Program-made: the position numbers and the translations under genes | The notes under the pieces: generated by a model | The model's database searches: none | What the model was told of the DNA's origin: nothing | What the model saw: only the letters and a program-made list of their open reading frames with translations | In this document: positions 49,282-59,483 of the stretch, one piece after another | Layout: each line of letters begins with the position of its first letter | How positions within the stretch are numbered: position 1 is the stretch's first letter | Source of the DNA: Pelagibius sp028280305 | GTDB taxonomy: Bacteria > Pseudomonadota > Alphaproteobacteria > Kiloniellales > Kiloniellaceae | Direction: 5' to 3' (one strand) | NCBI RefSeq assembly: GCF_965233615.1 | Contig: NZ_OZ247495.1 | DNA length: 64,000 bases

Positions 49282-50518
49282 GAAAGAAGCGAATATGATT
49301 GATCAACCGCTGACACTTCCCAATGGGGTCGTACTGGCCAACCGCCTCGTCAAGTCGGCCATGTCCGAAGCCTTGGGCGATGCGCGGAGTAACACCACCG
49401 AAGCCCACATCGGGCTCTTCGACCGCTGGGGCAGGGGCGGCGCGGCGCTGCTCATCACCGGGAACACGCCGGTCGACCGCCTGCACCTGGAACATGCCGG
49501 CAACGTCGTTCTCGATAAGCAGACGGACCTGGCGCGCACCGCCCGGCTTGCCGAGGCCGCCAAGCGCGGCGGCGCCCGGGTTCTGGTGCAGCTGGCCCAC
49601 GCGGGACGGCAAACGCCCGAAGCGGTCAATCCCCGGCCCCTTTCGATGTCCGGCCTGCGCCTGGACCTGCCGGGCTATGGCACGCCCCGCGCGGCGACGG
49701 AGGAGGACCTGGAAAGGGTCGTGGGTCAGTTTGAAGAGTCCGCCCGCCTGGCGAAGGCCGCCGGCTTCGATGGCGTGGAGGTTCATGCCGCCCACGGCTA
49801 TCTGGTGAGCTCCGCCTTGTCGCCGCGGATCAACACCCGCCGCGACCGCTGGGGCGGCTCCTTGGAAAACCGTGCGCGGCTGGTGCTGTCCATCATCAGG
49901 GCGGTGCGCCGGGTGGGCGGCCCCGGTTTCACTCTTGCCGTGAAGCTGAATTCTTCAGACTTCCAGAAAGGCGGTTTCAGCCATGAAGACAGCATCGCCG
50001 TCGCCAAGCTGCTGCAGGACGAAGGCATCGACTTGCTGGAAATCTCAGGCGGCAACTTCGAGACGCCGGTCGCCTATCAGCATGGCGCCGAGAAAAACAG
50101 CAGCGCCTCGCGGGAAGCCTACTTTCTGGACTACGCCCGCGACATCAAGGCGGCGCTGACGGTGCCGGTGATGGTCACCGGCGGTTTTCGTTCGCGCGAT
50201 GTGATGAACGAGGCGCTGACGTCGGGCGCAACGGATCTCATCGGTATGGGCCGCCCCTTCATCATCGATCCGGCATTTCCGGGGAAACTCCTGAGCGGCG
50301 TCATCGACCGGGCGCCCGCCGTCGAGCGCGACTTCCCCGCCGCCGCGACGCTTCCGCGCGGCGCGGTCCTCAACTGGTTCTGCCATCAACTGGCGCTGCA
50401 GGGGAACACCGGCGCCGCCGACCTTTCCCTGCCTGTTGTCGAAGGGCATGCACGTTATCTGGCTGATCTGGAAAGGGCGACCGAGCGGCTTTTGGAAGCC
50501 CGCGGTAGCCAGGGATGA
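49280..50518 (+). CDS. NADH:flavin oxidoreductase, old yellow enzyme family
   Basis: 412 residues, FMN TIM barrel. Motifs: 'LANRLVKSAMSEALGD' (N-terminal), 'VQLAHAGRQTPEAVNPRPLSMSG', 'GFDGVEVHAAHGYLVSSALSPRINTRRDRWGGSLENRARLVLSIIRAVR' (about 160-208, substrate His pair and DRWGGSLENR) and 'PVMVTGGFRSRDVMNEALTSGATDLIGMGRPFI' (phosphate loop). It reduces activated alkenes with NAD(P)H. The ArsR repressor may respond to an electrophilic substrate (inferred). The start overlaps operator 2. Confidence 0.9.
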   Translation: MKEANMIDQPLTLPNGVVLANRLVKSAMSEALGDARSNTTEAHIGLFDRWGRGGAALLITGNTPVDRLHLEHAGNVVLDKQTDLARTARLAEAAKRGGARVLVQLAHAGRQTPEAVNPRPLSMSGLRLDLPGYGTPRAATEEDLERVVGQFEESARLAKAAGFDGVEVHAAHGYLVSSALSPRINTRRDRWGGSLENRARLVLSIIRAVRRVGGPGFTLAVKLNSSDFQKGGFSHEDSIAVAKLLQDEGIDLLEISGGNFETPVAYQHGAEKNSSASREAYFLDYARDIKAALTVPVMVTGGFRSRDVMNEALTSGATDLIGMGRPFIIDPAFPGKLLSGVIDRAPAVERDFPAAATLPRGAVLNWFCHQLALQGNTGAADLSLPVVEGHARYLADLERATERLLEARGSQG

Positions 50519-50575
50519 TGAATCTTGCGGCTGCCTGAGAGCCGTTGCGGAGGATGGCTTATGATGTCTGTTGGC

Positions 50576-50673
50576 CATCCTTCGAGACAGCCCCTGCCGG
50601 GCTTCCTCAGGATGAGGTGGTGCCTTAAATGGTCCTCATGCTGAGGAGGCGTGAAACGCCGTCTCGAAGCATG
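50576..50673. repeat. RIME-like palindromic repeat (two linked palindromes)
   Basis: Unit 1 (50576-50618: CATCCTTCGAGAC...CTCAGGATGAGG) and unit 2 (50634-50673: CCTCATGCTGAGG...GTCTCGAAGCATG) are each imperfect palindromes and are inverse relatives of each other. The CCTTCGAGAC / CTCAGGATGAGG words are those of rhizobial/alphaproteobacterial intergenic mosaic elements (RIME). It lies between the convergent oye gene and the 50708 gene. Confidence 0.8.
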
Positions 50674-50707
50674 TTCGTTTCGTTCTTTCGATTCTTCCTG
50701 CAACCGT

Positions 50708-51124
50708 CTACGGCTTCGCCGCCAACCAGCTGCGGCAGGCATCGGGCACATCGGTTTCTTGCGCCAGGTCCAGGCTGTCCAGCTTGCCGGTGATCAGGTG
50801 ATAGCCTTCATGCTCTGCCAGCGCCGCCAGCTTCTCGGTCTGGAGCTTGCCGCCGGTGAAGCGCACCGATCTGACCCCCTGACGGAAGGCTGCCATCACC
50901 AACCCCGGTTTGTCGCCGCAGTCCAGGATGGCGGTGAAGTCGGCCTCCGGCACCTCGCGGGCGGCTTCCTTTACGACTTCGCGAAACCACAGGGCGCCGG
51001 TATAGGCCGCCGCGCCGGGCGGGGAGGCGAGGGTGACCGCACAGTCCAGGGCCCGGGCGGCCTTCAGGGCCGCCACGGCGTGCTCCAGGGAATGGATGAT
51101 GATGGTTCTGCCGCCTGGGGTCAT
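50708..51124 (-). CDS. Conserved hypothetical protein
   Basis: 138 residues. 'TIIIHSLEHAVAALKAARALDCAVTLASPPGAAAYTGALWFREVVKEAAREVPEADFTAILDCGDKPGLVMAAFRQGVRSVRFTG' is a compact alpha/beta protein seen next to sugar-phosphate genes in related organisms. I do not know its function. Start uncertain: 51124 (MTPGGRT) or 51160. It is downstream of gap on the same strand. Confidence 0.7.
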   Translation of the reverse strand: MTPGGRTIIIHSLEHAVAALKAARALDCAVTLASPPGAAAYTGALWFREVVKEAAREVPEADFTAILDCGDKPGLVMAAFRQGVRSVRFTGGKLQTEKLAALAEHEGYHLITGKLDSLDLAQETDVPDACRSWLAAKP

Positions 51125-51251
51125 ATCCGGGGGTGCTGATGTTGGGGGGAACCGCACCAAAGGGGTGTTGCTGCAGAAGATAGCGCCCGAGGTAGGCAGA
51201 ATCCATGCCCCTCAAAAACACCGTTGACGCGGGGCGGCAGGTCAAAAAAAA

Positions 51252-51272
51252 CGGGAGCCGCCAGGGCCCCCG
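51252..51272 (-). terminator. Terminator downstream of gap
   Basis: On the minus strand CGGGGGCC-CTGGC-GGCTCCCG followed by TTTTTTTT (51244-51251). A second hairpin AGCTTCTC-TCCA-GAGAAGCT (51289-51308) lies just after the gap stop codon. Confidence 0.8.
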
Positions 51273-51313
51273 CTTTTGTCGTCAGATCAGCTTCTCTCCA
51301 GAGAAGCTTGCCC

Positions 51314-52324
<1,011 letters not shown>

Positions 52325-52403
52325 CGTCCTGTCTCCCTTCGTGCAGTTTCCGGTCTTCGCCCGCGAAGACCGGTATGTCTGTTATATGGCGCGGCGCCGG
52401 TCT

Positions 52404-53402
52404 TCAGGCGTAGCTGCCGGTGGCCGCTTCGCCGTTGGCTTTGGCGCGTTCGAAAAAGGCCGCCTGACCGGCTGAAACATTCTTCGCCTTGCCCGACCAG
52501 GCTTTCAAGGGCGCGGCCTGCAGGGCACGGCCATAGGAGAAGCTGAGCTTCCAGGGCAGGTTGCCGAGCTTGTTCATGGCATCGAGGTGCTGCGTGGCCA
52601 GTTCATCGTCCTGACCGCCGGAGAGGAAGACGATCCCGGGCACCACCGCGGGGACCGTGCGTTTCAGGCAGCGGACCGTGCGCTCGGCGACCTCGGCGAC
52701 GCCGGCCTGTTCCGGACAATCCTGGCCGGAGATCACCATGTTCGGCTTCAGCAGCGTGCCTTCCAGCCAGACGTTCTGGCCTGCCAGTTCGGCATAGACG
52801 CTGCGCAGGACCTCCTCGGTCACTTCTTCGCAGACATCGATGCTGTGGTCGCCGTCCATCAGGACTTCCGGTTCGACAATCGGCACCAGGCCGGCTTCCT
52901 GGGCCAGGGCGGCATAGCGCGCCAGGGCGTGAGCGTTGGCGACAACGCAAGCCGGGCTCGGGATCGTCTCACCGATGCGGTAGACGCCGCGCCACTTGGT
53001 GAAGCGGGCGCCGAGCTTGGCATATTCCTTCAGCCGGTCGCGCAGGCCGTCCAGCCCCTCGGTGACCGTCTCTTCCGGGTGGCCGGCCAGCGGCTTGGCG
53101 CCCATGTCGACCTTGATGCCGGGGATGATGCCGGCGCCCTTAAGCTTGGAGACCAGGGTCTTTCCGTCGGCTGCCTTCTGACGGATCGTCTCGTCATAGA
53201 GAATGGCACCGGAGATATAGGTGCCCGCCTCGGGCGTTGTGAACAGCATGTTGCGGTAGTCGCGGCGGTTCTTCTCCGTCGAGGCCAGCTTGATGCTGTC
53301 GAAGCGTTTCTTGATGGTCGGCGAACTCTCGTCGGCGGCGAGGATACCCTTACCGTCGGCGACGAGCGCGTTGGCTGTTTCGGCGAGTTTCTTTGAAGTC
53401 AT
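52404..53402 (-). CDS. fba: Fructose-bisphosphate aldolase, class I
   Basis: 332 residues. Class I Schiff-base aldolase: 'GKGILAADESSPTIKKRFDSI' (about 18-38), 'RFTKWRGVYRIG' (about 138-149), 'GTLLKPNMVISGQD' (Schiff-base Lys about 219) and 'VPGIVFLSGGQDDELATQHLDAMN'. It is of the animal/plant type, not the zinc class II enzyme. GGAGG precedes the ATG. It cleaves fructose-1,6-bisphosphate. Confidence 0.94.
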   Translation of the reverse strand: MTSKKLAETANALVADGKGILAADESSPTIKKRFDSIKLASTEKNRRDYRNMLFTTPEAGTYISGAILYDETIRQKAADGKTLVSKLKGAGIIPGIKVDMGAKPLAGHPEETVTEGLDGLRDRLKEYAKLGARFTKWRGVYRIGETIPSPACVVANAHALARYAALAQEAGLVPIVEPEVLMDGDHSIDVCEEVTEEVLRSVYAELAGQNVWLEGTLLKPNMVISGQDCPEQAGVAEVAERTVRCLKRTVPAVVPGIVFLSGGQDDELATQHLDAMNKLGNLPWKLSFSYGRALQAAPLKAWSGKAKNVSAGQAAFFERAKANGEAATGSYA

Positions 53403-53459
53403 GGCTGAGCCCTCCGTCTGCGCGCTTCTATATAGGAAGGCCGCTCCGCTTTGGAGTGG

Positions 53460-55490
53460 TCAAAAACGTGTCTTGACGGCTTCCACTACGGCTTCGGCTG
53501 TTATCTTAAAGTCTTTGTAGAGATCCTTGGCCGGCGCCGAGGCACCGAAGGACCGCATGCCGATGAAACCGCCGCCGGATTCGACCCAGCGTTCCCAGCC
53601 GAAGGGGCTGGCGGCTTCGATAGCGATGTGCAGGGTGCCGGGACCGAGAACCTCGTCGCGATAGTGCGGCGGCTGCTGGTCGAACAGCTCCCAGCAGGGT
53701 ACGGAGACGACCGCGGCGGAGATGCCTTCTTCCTTCAGCATCTTCTGGGCATCGACGGCGATCTGGACTTCGGAGCCGGAGGCCAGAAGCGTCACCTGAC
53801 GCTCGCTGTCGGCAGGCACCATGATGTAGGCGCCGTAGGCGGAGTGATTTTCCGAGCCGTCTTTGCGCAGGGTCGGCAGCCCCTGGCGGGTGAGGGCGAG
53901 CACCGAGGGCGCGTCTTGGTTGTCCATCGCCAGTTCCCAGCACTCCGCCGTTTCGACGGTGTCGCAGGGGCGGAACACCAGCAGGTTGGGGATGGCCCTG
54001 AGAGCGGCAATCTGTTCGACCGGCTGATGGGTCGGGCCGTCTTCGCCGAGGCCGATTGAGTCGTGGGTCATCACATAGATGACCCGCTGCTTCATCAGCG
54101 CCGAGAGACGGATCGCGGGACGGCAGTAGTCGGTAAAGACCAGGAAGGTGCCGCCGTAGGGGATCAATCCGCCGTGCAGGGCGATACCGTTCATCGCCGC
54201 GGCCATGCCGTGTTCGCGCACGCCGTAGTGGAGGTAGGCACCGGAGAAGTCATCCGCGGAGACAACTCCCTGGCTCTTGCTCTTGGTGTTGTTGGAGCCG
54301 GTCAGGTCCGCCGAGCCGCCGATCATCGCCGGCACCACGGCGGTCAGGACGTCCAGCGTCTTCTGGGAAGAAACACGGGTCGCCACCGTCGGCGACTCCG
54401 CCACGATCTCGGCCTTGAAGGCCGACAGCGCTTCGCGCCAGCCGGCCGGCAGTTCGCCCGCCATCTGCTGCTTGAAGGCCCTGCGGCTTTCGGCAGGGGT
54501 GTCGTTCAGGCGCTCCTGCCAGGCCGCCGTCTCGGCGGCACCGCGCGCGCCGGCGGCGCGCCAGGGTGACAGGACCGTGTCGGGAATCTCGAAGGGCGCA
54601 TGGGGCCAGCCGAGCGCTTCGCGCGTACCGGCGATCTCGTCATCGCCAAGGGGCGCGCCGTGGGTTGCGGCGGTGCCCTGCTTGTTCGGCGCGCCGTAGC
54701 CGATGGTGGTTTTGCAGGCGATCAGGCTTGGCCGGTCGCTCTTCTTCGCGGCGGCGATGGCCGCGGCGATGGCTTCGGGGTTGTGACCGTCGATACGGGT
54801 CGCGGCCCAGCCCGAAGCCTCGAAGCGCTTGATCTGGTCGTCGGAGACCGTGAGATCGGTGCTGCCGTCGATGCAGATGGCGTTGTCGTCGAACAGGACG
54901 ATCAGTTTGTTCAGCTTCAGGTGGCCGGCCAGGGAAATCGCCTCGTGGCTGATGCCCTCCATCAGGCAGCCGTCGCCGGCGATCACATAGGTGTGGTGGT
55001 CGACCAGATCGTCGCCGAAGCGGGCGTTCAGCAGACGCTCCGCCAGGGCCATGCCGACGGCATTGGCCAAGCCCTGGCCCAGCGGGCCGGTGGTGGTCTC
55101 GATGCCCGCAGCGTGACCGTATTCCGGATGGCCCGCGGTGCGGCTGCCGAGCTGGCGAAAGTTGCGCAGCTCGTCCATCGTCATGTCTTCGTAGCCGGTC
55201 AGATGCAGCAGCGCGTAGAGCAGCATGGAGCCGTGGCCGGCGGAGAGAACGAAGCGGTCGCGGTCGGGCCAGTCCGGTGTGGCCGGATCGAACTTCAGGA
55301 ACCGGGTGAAGAGCACGGTGGCCACGTCGGCCATGCCCATGGGCATGCCGGGGTGGCCGGAGTTCGCCTTTTGGACCGCGTCCATGGCCAGTGCACGGAT
55401 CGCGTTGGCCATATCTCGGTGGTTCATGTCTTGATGATCCATGGGGGGCTTGCTGCTGTCTTGCGGGGCAGACGACGGGACGGCGTCCAT
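53460..55490 (-). CDS. tkt: Transketolase
   Basis: 676 residues. ThDP-binding 'GDGCLMEGISHEAISLAGHLKLNKLIVLFDDNAICIDG' (GDG-N motif), N-terminal 'DMANAIRALAMDAVQKANSGHPGMPMGMADVA', 'YGVREHGMAAAMNGIALHGG' (catalytic Glu) and 'MTHDSIGLGEDGPTHQPVEQIAALRAIPNL'. It transfers two-carbon units in the pentose phosphate and Calvin pathways. Its product erythrose-4-phosphate feeds aroG. The ATG at 55490 is used; the TTG one codon earlier is unlikely. Confidence 0.96.
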   Translation of the reverse strand: MDAVPSSAPQDSSKPPMDHQDMNHRDMANAIRALAMDAVQKANSGHPGMPMGMADVATVLFTRFLKFDPATPDWPDRDRFVLSAGHGSMLLYALLHLTGYEDMTMDELRNFRQLGSRTAGHPEYGHAAGIETTTGPLGQGLANAVGMALAERLLNARFGDDLVDHHTYVIAGDGCLMEGISHEAISLAGHLKLNKLIVLFDDNAICIDGSTDLTVSDDQIKRFEASGWAATRIDGHNPEAIAAAIAAAKKSDRPSLIACKTTIGYGAPNKQGTAATHGAPLGDDEIAGTREALGWPHAPFEIPDTVLSPWRAAGARGAAETAAWQERLNDTPAESRRAFKQQMAGELPAGWREALSAFKAEIVAESPTVATRVSSQKTLDVLTAVVPAMIGGSADLTGSNNTKSKSQGVVSADDFSGAYLHYGVREHGMAAAMNGIALHGGLIPYGGTFLVFTDYCRPAIRLSALMKQRVIYVMTHDSIGLGEDGPTHQPVEQIAALRAIPNLLVFRPCDTVETAECWELAMDNQDAPSVLALTRQGLPTLRKDGSENHSAYGAYIMVPADSERQVTLLASGSEVQIAVDAQKMLKEEGISAAVVSVPCWELFDQQPPHYRDEVLGPGTLHIAIEAASPFGWERWVESGGGFIGMRSFGASAPAKDLYKDFKITAEAVVEAVKTRF

Positions 55491-55762
55491 CAAACGGGTT
55501 CACCTGCAGGAGAACGGAGGATGGCGGCGCAGAAGCTGCGCGACCGGATGGGCGGCAACATGCCGACACCACCGGCCAAGGTCAACCGGCATGTGGTGGA
55601 TAACCCGCTGAATTCCGCTGCCGGACCTGGGGACAGCGGCTTCGGGCGCATCAGGGGTGCCCGGTTGACCGGTTACGGCGCGCGCGCCTATGTTGACACT
55701 GGTATGAAAGTGTAGCTGCTGTAGGACTTTGCGGCTGCCGGAAAGAACCGAACGGAACGCCC

Positions 55763-55987
55763 ATGGCACGATTGGATGAAGCCAGCACCAGGCTGCAACG
55801 CGCGATCGACAACCTGGAGAAGGTCGTCTCGGCGCGTGCCAGCGCAAGCGGCGGGCAGGATGACAAGGCTCTGCGTGACGCCTTGTCTGCCGCGCAGCGC
55901 GAAAACGTGGCCCTGCAACAACTCACCAGCACCGTTTCGGCGCGCCTCGATTCGGCGATCCTGCGGCTGCGGCGTCTGGCGGGCTGA
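55763..55987 (+). CDS. DUF4164 family coiled-coil protein
   Basis: 74 residues, almost entirely helical: MARLDEASTRLQRAIDNLEKVVSARASASGGQDDKALRDALSAAQRENVALQQLTSTVSARLDSAILRLRRLAG. This matches DUF4164, regularly found just before zapA in alphaproteobacteria. It probably assists ZapA/FtsZ; role unproven. Gap to zapA is 5 bp. Confidence 0.85.
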   Translation: MARLDEASTRLQRAIDNLEKVVSARASASGGQDDKALRDALSAAQRENVALQQLTSTVSARLDSAILRLRRLAG

Positions 55988-55992
55988 CGCGC

Positions 55993-56355
55993 ATGGCTCA
56001 GATCTCACTCTCGGTTCACAATCGCTCCTATCAGGTGACCTGCGACGACGGGCAGGAAGCCCACCTCAGGGCCCTGGCCGAATACATCGACCGCAAGCTC
56101 GGGGAACTGGAAAACAGCATCGGTCAGGTGGGCGAGCAACGCCTGTTGTTCATGTCTTGTCTGTTGATTGCCGATGAACTCTTCGACGCCCGCCGTCAGA
56201 TCGACGGCCTGAAGGCCGGTGGACAACCCGGCGGTCAGATGCCCGGGCGGGCGGGGAACGCGGGCTCGGGCGGTGACGAGGGCCGGGCTTCCGAAGCCCT
56301 GGAAGCCTGCGCCGAGCGGATCGAGGCTATTGCCGCACGACTGCAGGAAGCCTAG
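55993..56355 (+). CDS. zapA: Cell division protein ZapA
   Basis: 120 residues. 'MAQISLSVHNRSYQVTCDDGQEAHLRALAEYIDRKLGELENSIGQVGEQRLLFMSCLLIADELFDARRQID' is the ZapA globular head plus helix; a Gly-rich linker and a coiled C-terminus follow. It cross-links FtsZ filaments at midcell. The 6S RNA gene follows directly. Confidence 0.92.
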   Translation: MAQISLSVHNRSYQVTCDDGQEAHLRALAEYIDRKLGELENSIGQVGEQRLLFMSCLLIADELFDARRQIDGLKAGGQPGGQMPGRAGNAGSGGDEGRASEALEACAERIEAIAARLQEA

Positions 56356-56369
56356 ATAAAGAGATCGTG

Positions 56370-56534
56370 TCGGGTGGCGCTGCAGGGTGCGTCAGGTTTC
56401 GAGATCCCTGGGGCCAATACCGAACCTCTAGGGAGCTGTCCCTGCCGGGGCCGTGGTCCTGGTATATGGCGCCCACCTGCTTGGCAGGCCACAGAGGATC
56501 CTATGCTACCAACGGCCTTTGCGGCGCCACCCGA
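56370..56534 (+). ncRNA. ssrS: 6S RNA
   Basis: Lies between zapA and the 5-formyl-THF cyclo-ligase gene, the conserved location of ssrS. The ends pair: CGGGTGGCGC (56371-56380) with GCGCCACCCG (56524-56533). The interior contains paired G/C arms around an open AT-containing centre (GGGGCCAATACCGAAC...), and a T-rich 3' end (CTTTTT) follows. Length about 165 nt. It binds sigma-70 RNA polymerase in stationary phase. Assigned from context and terminal pairing. Confidence 0.85.
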
Positions 56535-56597
56535 TGCTTTTTCCCACGTTCATGAATCCGTTCCGCCTGGCGCTGAGCCCCCGCTTGGCGCTAGGCC

Positions 56598-57203
56598 ATG
56601 GATGAGGCCGTTTTCGTGACCCAGATGCTTCAGGCGGCCAAGCAGGAACTGCGGCTCGCCGCCAAAGCAACCCGCAAACAGGCTGCCGCGGCGGACCGGG
56701 CAGCAGGGCCAATGGCAGCCAAAGCCGTCAGCGATCTCTTCCTGGCAGAACTGAGGCCGGAGCCGGGCAGTATCGTGGCCGGCTATTGGCCGATGGGGGA
56801 CGAGATGGACCCGCGGCCGCTGCTCCAAAACCTTGCGTCCTTGGGCTGTTCTCTTGCGCTGCCGGCCCTGCAGGGCGCCGAAAAGCCGCTGCTTTTTCGT
56901 GCCTGGGCACCCGGCGAACCGCTTTTCCCGGCCGCTTTCGGCACAGAAGAGCCGGATGCCGCCCAGCCGCTGCGAACCCCTTTGATCCTGCTGGTGCCGC
57001 TGCTGGCATTCGACGCCCAGGGCTATCGCCTGGGTTACGGGGGCGGATTCTACGACCGCAGCCTTGCGCAGTTGCGCCCCAAGGGTGATACCCTGGCGGT
57101 CGGCCTTGCCTTTTCAGCCCAGCAGGTCGAGCGGGTGCCGCGCGACGGCAATGACCAGAGGCTCGACTGGCTGGTGACGGAAAACGGCGTGATCCGCCCC
57201 TAG
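56598..57203 (+). CDS. ygfA: 5-formyltetrahydrofolate cyclo-ligase
   Basis: 201 residues. 'AAKQELRLAAKATRKQ' (phosphate/nucleotide site) and the signature 'LVPLLAFDAQGYRLGYGGGFYDRSLAQL' (about 133-160). Converts 5-formyl-THF to 5,10-methenyl-THF using ATP. Immediately downstream of 6S RNA, as in many proteobacteria. Confidence 0.93.
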   Translation: MDEAVFVTQMLQAAKQELRLAAKATRKQAAAADRAAGPMAAKAVSDLFLAELRPEPGSIVAGYWPMGDEMDPRPLLQNLASLGCSLALPALQGAEKPLLFRAWAPGEPLFPAAFGTEEPDAAQPLRTPLILLVPLLAFDAQGYRLGYGGGFYDRSLAQLRPKGDTLAVGLAFSAQQVERVPRDGNDQRLDWLVTENGVIRP

Positions 57204-57246
57204 AGGCTGATGGCTGGGTGTCCGACAAGGGATTGCGGTTGCATAT

Positions 57247-58059
57247 ATGAGACTTCTTTTTTGCGGCGATATCGTCGGCCGTCCCGGGCGCGATGCCGTC
57301 CTGTCCCGTTTGCCGGGCCTGCGTTCACAACTGAAGCTTGATTTCGTGATCGCCAATGGCGAGAACGCCGCTGCCGGTTTCGGCATCACCGAAAAAATCT
57401 GCAAGCAGCTCTTCGAGGCCGGGGTCGACGTGATATCCGGCGGCAATCACAGTTGGGACCAGCGCGAGGTGATGGGCTACATCTCGAACGAGCGCCGCCT
57501 GCTGCGTCCGCTCAACTATCCGGCCGGCACACCCGGCCGGGGTGCCGGTGTCTTCGAAACCCAGCGCGGCAAGAAGGTGCTGGTGATCAATGTCATGGGC
57601 CAGCTCTTTATGGAGGACCTGGACGATCCCTTCGCCGGCCTGGCGGCCCAGTTGGCCCAGTATCGCCTGGGCGCGACGGTCGATGCGGTGGTCGTCGACT
57701 TTCATGCCGAGGCGACCTCCGAGAAGATGGCGGCCGGGCATTTCCTCGACGGCAGGATCTCGCTGTTCGTCGGCACCCATACCCATGTACCGACGGCGGA
57801 TGCCATGATCCTGCCCGGCGGCACGGCCTATCAGAGCGATGCGGGGATGTGCGGGGACTACGATTCGGTGATCGGCATGGATAAGGCCGTGCCGATCGAG
57901 CGTTTCGTGAAAAAAGTGCGGGGCGACCGCCTTTCCGTCGCCGCCGGCGAAGGCACGCTTTGCGGTGTCTTTGTGGAGACCAGCGATTCAACCGGCCTTG
58001 CCGAGCGTATCGTGCCGCTGCGTCTGGGGCCGCGCCTGGCCGAGAGCCTGCCGGACTGA
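57247..58059 (+). CDS. TIGR00282-family metallophosphoesterase (YmdB-like)
   Basis: 270 residues. Metal-ligand motifs: FCGDIVGRPG (Asp about 8), IANGENAAAGFG (Glu/Asn about 38-40), GGNHSWDQ (Asn/His), DFHAEATSEK (His) and GTHTHVPTAD (His pair). These are the full di-iron centre of the DR1281/YmdB cyclic-nucleotide phosphodiesterase family. Cytosolic. Located after ygfA, 43 bp apart. Confidence 0.92.
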   Translation: MRLLFCGDIVGRPGRDAVLSRLPGLRSQLKLDFVIANGENAAAGFGITEKICKQLFEAGVDVISGGNHSWDQREVMGYISNERRLLRPLNYPAGTPGRGAGVFETQRGKKVLVINVMGQLFMEDLDDPFAGLAAQLAQYRLGATVDAVVVDFHAEATSEKMAAGHFLDGRISLFVGTHTHVPTADAMILPGGTAYQSDAGMCGDYDSVIGMDKAVPIERFVKKVRGDRLSVAAGEGTLCGVFVETSDSTGLAERIVPLRLGPRLAESLPD

Positions 58060-58109
58060 AAGACTAGAGGTTCCTGAGGGCAGTAGATTCTTGAGGTCAG
58101 TCGGGCCGG

Positions 58110-58403
58110 TCAGCGCTCGGCGGATACCGAGATGAAGCGCTCGACCTCGCCGTGCAGGACGCTGCTCTGCTCGGTCACTTCCTCGGAAATCCGCTGCGTT
58201 TCCTCGACCATTTCAAGGGTCGTATCGGCGTTTTCGGTCTTCTCCGCCATGGTCAGCAGGCGGTCCAGAGCGTCCAAACCGCTCTGTTCGGCGAAGTCCT
58301 GGACCAGGTCGGCAGCCTTATCGAGTCTGCGGGCGACCTCGGCCGAATCGCCCGAGATGTCCTCGGTGATGGCGAGATCAATGATATTCAGCGGCGTCGA
58401 CAT
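58110..58403 (-). CDS. Small helical protein of unknown function
   Basis: 97 residues starting MSTPLNIIDLAITEDISGDSAEVARRLDKAADLVQDFAEQSG; strongly helical and acidic with coiled-coil-like heptads (LEMVEETQRISEEVTEQSSVLHGEVERFI). I do not recognise the family; it faintly resembles the signalling helices of chemoreceptors. Start at 58403 is a judgment. Convergent with the phosphoesterase gene. Confidence 0.6.
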   Translation of the reverse strand: MSTPLNIIDLAITEDISGDSAEVARRLDKAADLVQDFAEQSGLDALDRLLTMAEKTENADTTLEMVEETQRISEEVTEQSSVLHGEVERFISVSAER

Positions 58404-58662
58404 GGCGGTTCTGGTCCTGTCCCGGCGGATTGCGAGGTCCTGAGTGTCCCTTATGGAAATTAACGAGGCCTTAACCGGGACCGCCGTTTCCGCGGTTTTT
58501 GGCGCGGTGGGGGGCTTTAGGTTCAGTCCGTGACCTGTTAGAAGCCGCCCTAATGTCGCCATATTGGAAGGTTAACGCTGGCGGTCGAATGCGCCGCGTG
58601 ACCTCAAAATATGGTAGGCTCCACTGACTTTGTCCCACTATGTAGGATAGGATCGTCCAGTT

Positions 58663-59412
58663 ATGGCGGGCCATTCACAATTTAAGAACATCATGTACCG
58701 CAAGGGCGCGCAGGATAAGAAGCGCGCCAAGCAGTTCGCGCGGCTGACCCGGGAAATCCTGGTCGCCGCCAAATCGGGCTTGCCCGAACCGGACAAGAAT
58801 CCGCGTCTGCGCGGCGCCATCCAAGCGGCGCGGGCGGCGAACATGCCCAAGGACAACATCGAGCGGGCCATCAAGCGGGCCGCCGGCGGCGAGGACGATA
58901 CCAGTTACGACGAGGTCCGTTACGAAGGCTATGGCCCGGGCGGGGTCGCGGTGATCGTCGAGGCCCTGACCGACAACCGCAACCGCACGGCATCCGAGGT
59001 GCGCGCCGCCTTCAGCAAGCATGGCGGCAGCCTGGGGGAAACCAATTCGGTCTCCTTCATGTTCGATCGTCTCGGCGTCGTCACCTATCCGGCCGCCATC
59101 GGCTCCTCCGACGAGGTTTTCGAGGCGGCGGTCGAGGCGGGGGCCGGTGACGTCGAATCGACGGCTGAAAACCATGAGATCACCTGTGATCCGGACGATT
59201 TCTCAGCGGTGCGCGATGCGCTGACCGAGCGTTTCGGCGACCCCAGCGAGGCGGAGCTGATCTGGCGGCCCCAGACCACGGTGGCGATCGACGAGGACAA
59301 GGCGCAGACCATGTTGAAGTTTCTGGACGTGCTGGACGAGAGCGACGACGTGCAGCGTGTTTCCGCGAATTTCGAGATCAGTGAAGACGTAATGGCCCGC
59401 CTGACGGCCTAG
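58663..59412 (+). CDS. yebC: YebC/PmpR-family regulator
   Basis: 249 residues. N-terminus MAGHSQFKNIMYRKGAQDKKRAKQFARLTREILVAAKSG, then 'PRLRGAIQAARAANMPKDNIERAIKRAAG' and 'EGYGPGGVAVIVEALTDNRNRTASEVRAAFSKHGGSLGETNSVSFMFDR'. All three YebC domains are present. Members act as transcription regulators and have been implicated in ribosome rescue at polyproline. It precedes ruvC, the usual alphaproteobacterial order. Confidence 0.95.
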   Translation: MAGHSQFKNIMYRKGAQDKKRAKQFARLTREILVAAKSGLPEPDKNPRLRGAIQAARAANMPKDNIERAIKRAAGGEDDTSYDEVRYEGYGPGGVAVIVEALTDNRNRTASEVRAAFSKHGGSLGETNSVSFMFDRLGVVTYPAAIGSSDEVFEAAVEAGAGDVESTAENHEITCDPDDFSAVRDALTERFGDPSEAELIWRPQTTVAIDEDKAQTMLKFLDVLDESDDVQRVSANFEISEDVMARLTA

Positions 59413-59483
59413 GCCGGCGGACAGGCGAATGGATCCGGTCCCGGCGCGGGGCCTTTGCGAAGAGGGAAACCGAAGTCATCGCG

